Assembly (NCBI GenBank): GCA_024679565.1
Contig: JAIBDD010000016.1
Coordinates: 1 to 64,000, forward strand
Reading direction: 5' to 3'
Origin: Bacteroidota bacterium
Lineage (GTDB): Bacteria > Bacteroidota > Bacteroidia > NS11-12g > UBA9320
DNA length: 64,000 nt
Part shown: positions 19,699 to 29,100 of the stretch, piece after piece
Position numbering within the stretch: position 1 is the first letter of the stretch
How the letters are laid out: every line of letters starts with the position of its first letter
Made by a program: the position numbers and the translations under genes
Notes under the pieces: model-generated
Told to the model about the DNA's origin: nothing
Database searches by the model: none
What the model saw: the letters and a program-made list of their open reading frames with translations, nothing else

Positions 19699-20046
19699 CT
19701 ACCATCTCATTTTATTTTCAAAATAAATTATTGCCCCGTTTAAAGCATGCATCACATAGGCAATCGCCAGGTAATAATCTTCAACATCAAAGGACTTAAC
19801 AGCTTGGTTGTCGTTCCAATCTTGTATTGCCAAAATCATCCAAACTACGATAAAAGCAAATGGTAAGGTCAATCCTAATTTGACCTTGAGTTGGACAAAA
19901 AAGTAAATCAACCAAGTTACGTACACGGCAATAATACCATTACTAGGCCAGCCAAACTCTGATACATAATAGCAAGACAGCCCAACGGCAACAGACATCA
20001 TGACAAATTCAACAATAAACCGCCACTTGTTTTTCACAAACTCCAT
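19699..20046 (-). CDS. small integral membrane protein, hypothetical
   Basis: Several predicted TM segments; TACATTTG -7-like element 8 nt upstream of ATG (20055-20062). Confidence 0.55.
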   Translation of the reverse strand: MEFVKNKWRFIVEFVMMSVAVGLSCYYVSEFGWPSNGIIAVYVTWLIYFFVQLKVKLGLTLPFAFIVVWMILAIQDWNDNQAVKSFDVEDYYLAIAYVMHALNGAIIYFENKMRW

Positions 20047-20072
20047 TCGAGTCGCAAATGTATCCAGAAGTA

Positions 20073-20103
20073 AACAAAAAAAAGGGGTCGTTTCCGACCC
20101 CTT
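20073..20103 (-). terminator. rho-independent terminator after the giant gene
   Basis: Perfect stem AAGGGGTCG-TTTC-CGACCCCTT (20082-20103) followed on the minus strand by a T-rich tract. Confidence 0.85.
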
Positions 20104-20151
20104 GTTAGAACAAGATTTAGTTATTATGTGATTTAACGAGTTATCGTCTTA

Positions 20152-23100
20152 TCATTTTGTAATAACCACCCGTTGTGTAGAAGTGTAATCTCCATTCTTA
20201 ATTTGAACGAAGTATACGCCTTCAGCAACTCCTGTAACATCAATATTAAATTGAGTTGACGGTTTAGTAGTATCAACTACTGTTACAAGAACGCCTTTTG
20301 TATCATAAAGTGCGATTTCTACATCACCATTTATTTCAGTCATTGTTACCGCAAATGCACCTTTGTTAGGGTTAGGATAAACGTTGACTCCATTTTCAGT
20401 CGTCACGTCATTCACCCCAACTAAGTCAACATTCACATCGTTACACTTCTCTGAAGAACAACCTGCTTTATCCGTTAAGGTTAAGCATACGTTGAATGTT
20501 TGAACCACAGCACTTGAAAAACGGTGCACTGGTGCAATTGAAGTTGATGTATTACCATCGTCAAAGTTCCAGTTATAGCTAGTTCCACCCAATTCAATTG
20601 GAGAGAATGTTACTTCTCTTCCGCTAGTTGCATGTGTGAAGTCACTATTTGGAAGTGGATTAACCGGCACCAATTGCTCAGATGAATCAACACAGTTCGC
20701 ATTACTAGCAATTAACAATACTCTGTAATCACCCGTTGAGCTATATGTATTTGATGGATTTGCGTTGTTACTTGTATTGCCATCGCCGAAGCTCCAAGCA
20801 AATGAAGTTCCGTTTTGTGACGTATTCGAGAACATCGTTTCGTCACCTAAACAATTACCTACTGCTGTAAAGGCTGCAGTCGGGCTTGTACTGATAGCAA
20901 CCATTTTAGTTACTTCATCAGAACATCCATCGTTTGTACGCACAATCAGTGTTACATTTTTGTTTCCACTTGAAGCGAATGTATGTGATGGGTTTTCATC
21001 CATACTTAAGTTACCGTCACCAAAGCTCCAACTATGTGTATTAGCACCCGTTGAAGTATTGGTAAACGTTGTAGCTGCGCCTTCACAACCCGAAGGAGCA
21101 TTGAAGTCTGCAGTTGGGTTAGCACTAACTTTAATACTGCCTGTAACAACGTTAGAACATCCTAATGGGTTCATTGCTATTAACTCTACAGTATATGTTG
21201 AAGCAGATCCATACGTATGTGTAGGGTTTGTTAAGTTGCTTGAATTTCCGTCACCGAATTTCCATGCAGAGCTGCTCGCATTAGAACTTTCATTCGTAAA
21301 GCTAGCTGACTCTCCTAAACATACATCACTTGTGCTAAACTTAGCCAATGGCGCTTCATATACCGCGATTGGAGATGTCGTAGAAGTCATACAACCTCTA
21401 TTAGATGTAACAGTCAATGTTACATTATATACACCCGCTTTAGCATAAGTATGAGAATTTGATGTTCCAGTAGAGGCGTCACCATAATTCCAATTGCTAT
21501 TCGCGATTGATCCACCACCAATTGAACTTGTATTAGTAAAGTCAACGTTAGGTCCGGTACACAACGCTTTCGAAGTAAACGAAGCTACTGGATTTGGATT
21601 AACTGTTACACTACTTGTCATTGAGTTAGTACATCCTGCAGCCGTTGTAACTGTTAACTGAACAGCATATGTACCTGCACTAGCATAGGTGTGACTTGGG
21701 TTCAACAATCGACTTGTTGCGCCATCACCTAATGTCCAACTATTCGCCCCTCTTGTTGAGGTGTTGCTAAACGCTGCTGCACTTCCCTCACACGGAGAGT
21801 TTGCAGTAAACGCTACAGTAGGCTGCGGAGATACCACAACTGCTTGCTTAGCTTCCATTGAACATCCGTTTCCATTTGTTGCCGTTAACGTTACGTTAAA
21901 GGTTCCTGAGGAGTTATACGTATGGTTAGGATTCTTAGCCGCGCTTGTACCACCGTCTCCGAATGTCCAGGCGTATGTGTTCGTTCCTGCTGAATTGTTC
22001 GTAAACTGAATACCCGCTTTCTCACAACCCGAAGCTGTGGCGAATGCTGTTTTTGGTAATGCGTGAATTGTGATTTGACTTGAAGTTGAAGACTCACAAC
22101 CATTGCTATTTTTCACAGTTAACATTACCGTGTATGTACCTGCCGACTTGTATGTATGGCTAGGTGATGTAGTTGTACTTGCTCCACCGTCACCGAAGTT
22201 CCAAAGGTACGACCCAGTGCTACTTTTGTTTGTAAACGATACGGCTGTTCCTGCACAAGCGTCGCTTGCAGAGAAGTCAGCTGTTGGCGTGCCAAATACC
22301 GTTACACTAACTGATTTAGTATCTGTACAACCCGCAGCATTTTCGGCAGTTAATGTAACTGTGAAATTACCAGAAGCTGTATATGTATGTGATGGTTTAG
22401 TTGCAGTTGAAGCAGCGCTTCCGTCTCCGAAGTTCCAAGAGTACTTAGTAGCACCTCCAGAATAGTTAGAGAAACTCATTGCATTACCCACACAAACATT
22501 AGCGGTTGTAAAGTCTGCAGTTGGCACGTCATTTACAACTACAGTAGTTGTATACGAATTTGAACATCCATTAGCAGTAGCCATCAAGGTTACTGTGTAG
22601 TTACCAGCCGAACTGTATGTATGACTTGGGCTTGTAGCGGTAGATGTTGATCCGTCACCAAAGTTCCAAGAATAGGTTAATGTTCCGCTCGAGATACTGC
22701 TTGTATTTGTAAATGATGTTGCGTTACCTAAACACACTGTAGAGTTGTTAAACCCTGCAGTTGGTAAGTCATTCACTGTAGCAGTTGTTGTTTCTACTGT
22801 TGAGCAACCATAAGCACTATTAGCAGTCAATTTAACTGTATAAGTACCTGCTTTAGCATAGGTATGTCGTGGAGATTGTGCTGTACTTGAATTTCCATCG
22901 CCGAAGTCCCAATCATAAGATGATGCTCCTGTGGTTGTAGAAGTAAAGTACGAAGCTGTGCCTTCACAAACATCGCTTACAGACACACTAACTGTAGGTG
23001 CTTTGTACACCTGGATAGACTTAGTAACTGTACCAGAACAATTGCCTTGACCAGTTGTAGTTAAACTAACCGAGTAGTTACCTGCAGCACTGTAGCTGTG

Positions 23101-26100
23101 TGTTGGGTTTTCAGCACTTGATGTGCTGCCATCACCGAAGCTCCATGCATATGTTTTTGTACCTGACCCTCCAGTAGTTGCATTTGTAAATGTGGTTGTT
23201 CCACCTGCACAAACACTAGTAGCAGAAAAATCTGCTTTTGGAGTATCATATACTGTAACACTTGATCTCGTTGTATCCTTACACCCTTTATCTGATTCAA
23301 CAGTTAAAGTAACCGTGTATGTTCCTGCTTTATTGTATTTATAGGTTGGTGTAGTCGTTGTGAACGTAGCACCGTCTCCCATATCCCAGTGATTACCGTG
23401 ATTTGAAGTAGAGCTATTTGTTGCACTTACTGATTGACCTGTACATAAATTAGATAAGCTGAACGCAGCTGTTGGGTTAGGGAATGAAACAACTTTTGCT
23501 TCGAACGAATCGCGACAACCGTTGTTGTTGTATGCTACCAGTTTAACATCAAATGTTCCTGCTGAAGTGTATACATGTGTTAATGCTTTAGCCCCAGAAT
23601 TTGATGTTGCACCATCTCCAAACGTCCAAGCATATGAATGTGCATATAGCGTTCCATTGTTAAATGGTTTACCTGTATTCACACAACGATCATCTTTCGA
23701 GAAGTAAACAGAAGGTTTAACCTTCACTGTTACTTTCTTAGTTGTTGTATCGTCACACTCGTTACCATCCTTAGTAATTAATGTTACGTCATACGATTGA
23801 GCTACACGATAGAAGTGAACAGGGTTTTCAACTGTTGATGACGTTTTATCATCAAAATCCCAAGTGTATGAGGCAGCGTTTGTAGATGCGTTGATAAATC
23901 GAACGCTATCTCCGAAACACTCATCATTCGCCGTAAATCCAGAAACACCTTTCTTAGCTATAGTTACGTTTCTTGTAACAGAATCGATAAATCCACCTGG
24001 AAGGAAGATTTTAAACTTAACTGAGTACGTTCCTGTAGTTGCATACTTATGCGTTGGGTTTTGTGCAGTTGAACTAGAACCATCACCAAAGTCCCATGCA
24101 AACGCAGAGATTTTACCACAGTTCACAGAAGTTGCATTCTTAAACAACACTTCTTCCTTAACACAATCAAATACTTTCGTAAATGCTGGTGTTGGTACGT
24201 TAGACACATTCACTGTGCTAGTTGATGAATCAACGCAACCAATGTTCGACGTTACTTTTAACTTAACTGTTTTAATACCACTTGTTGCATAAACGTATGA
24301 AGGCACGCGTGCTGTACTTGTGTTTCCGTTACCGAAATCCCAAGCAAACCTAGTCAATGAACCTGTAGCCACTGTCGAGTTATTTGTAACCGGCATCACA
24401 TCATTGAAACAATGATTAGCCACAATAAATGATGACTTAGGCAATGGTGCTATCGTAACCTTTACAGAGTTTGTAGGTTTAGTACCACAACCACTTCCTG
24501 AAGTTACATTTCTTCTATAGAAAGTAGTTGACGTTAAACCTGTTGTAGAAGTAAACGATGCAGAAGTAGCTCCTGAGATATCCGACCAAGTCGTATTATC
24601 TGGAGAAGTCTGCCATTGGTATGTATATGAGTTGTCTCCACCAGAAGGGCTTGTTGTGCCATTCATTGGATCGGCAGGGCTTTGAGGACAAACACTGTGG
24701 TCGTTACCAACCAAACCAGCGTATAGATCATTGTAAACAAGAATCTTTGTCGCATTACTGGCTACCGAACCACATCCTGATCCACCTATAGACATTAATC
24801 TATAGTATGTTGTTGAGGTCAATACACCAGGTGAGTAACTTGTTGTTGTTGCGCCTGCAACAGAACTCCAAGAAGTTCCATTACTTGAAGATTCCCATTG
24901 GTGTGTCCATGTTCCGTCTCCACCAGTTGCCGAAGCACTTTGGCTAATCGTAGCAGGCATCGTGTTGTAACAAATATTTTGGTCTGAACCTATTAAAGCT
25001 CCAGCCAATTTGTCGTAAACAGTTATTTTTAAACTTCCCGTATAAGAAGGTCCACATCCTACATCAGTAGTTGCAGCTCTTCGGAAATACGTAGTAGTTG
25101 TTAATGTTCCACTTGTATAATCTGCGCTTGTAGCACCCGATATGTCACTGAAGTTAACATTGTCTGTTGACGACTGCCATTGGTACTGGTAAGCACCAGC
25201 ACTACCTGAAGCCGCAGCCGTAGATGTAAACATCGATGGTGCTACATTATAACATATTGTCGAAGCGCTAGATATAGTACCAGCTGCTAATGCAGTAAGT
25301 ACATTTACAGATTGTGTTGCTGTATCTCTACAACCAACATTAGACTCACTCATAATAGTAACCGTATAGGTACCATTACTTGCATAGGTGTGTGTTGGAC
25401 TTGTTGTAGAAGCTGTTCCACCATCGCCAAACATCCAGTCGGTCGAAGCCAATGAACCCGTAGCCACTGTGCTTGTATTTGTAAAACTCATAGCATCTCC
25501 TAAACAAGAATCTGACTGAGTAAACGAAGAAACAGGATACGCCCAGTAAGGTACCGAAGTACTTGCTGAATTATCGCTAGCATCTACATCTCCATCAGCG
25601 TTCGTAACTGTTATGACATTAGCAGTTGTTCCGCTTAGGTCTACAGTTAAAGGTAAGGTACGTGTATACGTAACACCTTTAGCAAAAGGTCCTGTTACCG
25701 TCACCAATGTTGGCGTTCCAGCATCAACGCTTACGTTGAAGCGTGCAGCTTGTTGAATGATGTCACCTTCGTTCTTGAAAGTAACCGACACTGTAGCAGC
25801 TGAATTCATTGTTCCACACATTGAATCACTTGTTACAGACATAACGTTTAAGTCTGGATTGATTTCTAATGCACCAATTGTTGGCATTGTTAGAGATCTT
25901 GTAGCACCAGCGATATCTTTCGCTGTACCCGTAGAATCACCTGCACCATAAAATCTTTCTTGATTCATATGGTAATCTGGAGAACTACTTGGATGAGGGT
26001 TCATATTCATTGAACTTCCATCACCAAGAGTTGAATAGGTATTCAATACAGTTGCTGAACGGTTGCCTCCTGAATAAATCAGATTTGTACCTCTTGGGTT

Positions 26101-29100
26101 GTAATAATTATTATTGTCTAACGTGATTAATGCACCTGGCGAAGTGGTTGAATAGTAAGCATAACTAGCTGTTGATACAATTGAACCAGAAACACTAAAG
26201 ATGTTGTTTCTAATATCTAGGTAGTTACCAGACGACCTGTAAAATGCTCTACATGCAGGAGAAGAAGAGGGGTTTACTTCTACTGTGTTATGGAAGTAGT
26301 CAACATAATCACAACCGTTATTGTAAATACCATAATTTGTACTAGTATACACTCTAAATCCAGAGATTACGTTATTCGCAAACAGTAACCTGTTGGTAGA
26401 TGCTCCATCGCATTGGAGCATGTATGCACCATAGATTCCAATATTCTTAATGATATTGTTTGTAATAGTAGTGCGAGACTGGGTACTACTTGAACCAACA
26501 TAACCCAAGTAAAATGGATAATACGAATACGTTGAAGTTGGATTCATTGTAATGGTATTGTTATGAATGGTAGCACCACTCAGATAATACATGCGTGCTC
26601 CGTAATAACCTGCATTCACCATTGTATTGTTCGTAAACATAAACCCACTGGTTCTCAAAGTTGAACTAGAACTTCTACCAACAATTGAAAAACCGTATCC
26701 TCCGTTTTCAAATCGACAACTATCAATATGCAGGCTATCTGAATTTCCAAGTGATCCTGAGCTATAACTCGTTGTGCTTGAATTCACAACCATAGGAGTT
26801 CTATTTGAAGAACTGGTTAGAGTTCCGCCAGTCTTAAACACACATCGATCAACGTTTACGTTGCTTGACATCATGATGTGCATTGGCCAACCATTATACA
26901 AGTTAGTCGACTGTACAGTTAAACCTCTTAAGTTTACATAGTCCGTGCTGCTAATTCTTAGTGTGTGGAAGTTGCCATACGAATTATTCGCAAATGTCAA
27001 AATAACATCGGCAGGATCTCCTGATGCTGATTGTAATGTGATGGTGTTGGTACTTGACGTACCTAGGATGTTTTCTATTGACCATTGGCCAGTATACGTT
27101 CCTGCTGCAATATTAAATGTAACAGCCCCACCGATACCAGCACATTGCATTTCATCGATTGCATCTTGTATAGTTTCAAAATCGCTTGAACTAGTTCCTA
27201 CTGTAAACACTCCACCAGCCATTGGCACACCTATAGTGGTCGTTGGGCCCTCATCGTTACTCGTTACGTCGTCGGTTGTACCATTTGGCAAGCTAGTCCA
27301 CGAACGTACTTGAACACAACCCGCAGTATGACTACCAGGGCTTGTAAACGTCAAAGTATCAGACGTACACCCAGCAAGAGACAATCCTGTAAATGTTTGA
27401 GATTGGCTTGTGGCACTTCCGAATTGATAATGTACCGTTAACGCCGTAATCGTTGTAGTCCCAAAATTCTTAACAGCCACCTTAACCGTTTGGTTACCGG
27501 CAGTAACTACGCCAGAAGGTGAAAGTATTTCTGTAACACCACCATCTAACGCTCCAGTTTCCACCTCATCTGCACCTGGGTGAGTTGTAGCGGGATTTCT
27601 GTTAGCGCCGTCCATATCCGTAGTTACAGACGATATGGATGGGAATCTTAAGAAACAACCATCAGCGATATGTAAGTCACTTGAGCTTTTAAACGGCACC
27701 ATAACCGATTTTGAATTCCTATCGGATGATGAGCTATATGTATTTAGTGCTGTTTTTGTTCTGTACCCACCATTATAACACGCATACTGCCCCGTTTTGT
27801 TGTAATAAACGTTGTAGTCTAACACACGTGTTGAACCATTTGCCGTGGTAGTAGTATAAAATGGCAAATGATTTGTAGTGTTCGAATTACCATTAACCAC
27901 TAAGATGTTGTTTCTAACATTATAGTAATTCACAGAGCTAAAATATAGTGCACGGGCTTGTGAGGTTGAGTTTATATCCAAAACCATTGTGTTATGATAT
28001 ATATCCCAATAATCACTACTGTAATTGTATAAACCATAAAACGTTGGATTACCTCTAAAAGATCCAATAGTATTGTTAGCAAAAATTCCTCGTGTTGTAG
28101 AACCGTTGTCACAATTATTCAGATAAACCCCTTGATAACCTGAGTTTCGAATTTGGTTCTGAGTAATTTGAACATTGTTTTTGACATAATAACAATAAAT
28201 ACCTGTATAAGCTTCAACAGCAGTTGAAAGGTTAATTACATTATTGTGCACAACCATACCGGTTTGATAGTATAAATACATACCGTAATAACCGAGGTTA
28301 TTCATGTTACAATTGGTTATCTCTAACCCAGGTGAAAGTGATGAAGTTGAAGACCCACCGCCATAAGCCGCGATTCCCCATGCTGCTTTAGAAATAGAGC
28401 AACTGTCTATTTTTATGTCAGTTGCCTTATAACCAGTATATTGACTTCTTGCACTACCGTTTACCAGAATGCCAATAAAATTAGACGATGTGTTTTCTGT
28501 TGTAGTCTGTATTACACAGTTACTAACCGTAATGTAATCTGACCTTAATAAATGTAGAGGCCAAGCAAATGTTGTATTGGTATTTAAAATTGTTAAATGA
28601 CGTAAAACAATATATTTCGAAGCGTTCAATTTTAACGTATGTCTAGCAGAAGTGGTCGTAGTTGCATTGGTGATTTTAACATCACTTGCGTTACCCGAAG
28701 CAGCTTGAAAGGTAATTGTATTGGTAGCAGATGCACCTGTATAACTTCCTAGTTCAAATTGACCTGTGTATGTTCCTGATGCAATGTTGAAAACAACTGC
28801 CCCACTAACACCAGCACAGTTCAACGCGTCAATGGCGTCGTTGATGGTATTGTAATCTGAACTTGTTCCACCTACTGTAAATGTACCCGACATGGCTACA
28901 CCAAAATTTGAAGTAGCTGTATCATTCGTTGCATCTCCATCTGTTGTGGAATTTGGTGCTGATGTCCAAGCATTGAGATTGGTACACCCAACGGTGTGAC
29001 TAAATGTTGTAGTAAAAGTGATGGTGTCGTTTGCACAACTTGCCAGTGTATTGGAAACCGCTTGTGAGACAGTTGAGCCACCAGCTACTTTGTAATTTAC

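Noticed and set aside
20765-24292. Long plus-strand ORFs opposite the giant PKD gene (e.g. 20765-21448, 22103-22465, 23864-24292)
   Set aside because: They mirror the repetitive codon usage of the minus-strand PKD repeats, lack recognisable domains, and share the same repeat periodicity, so they are antisense shadows.
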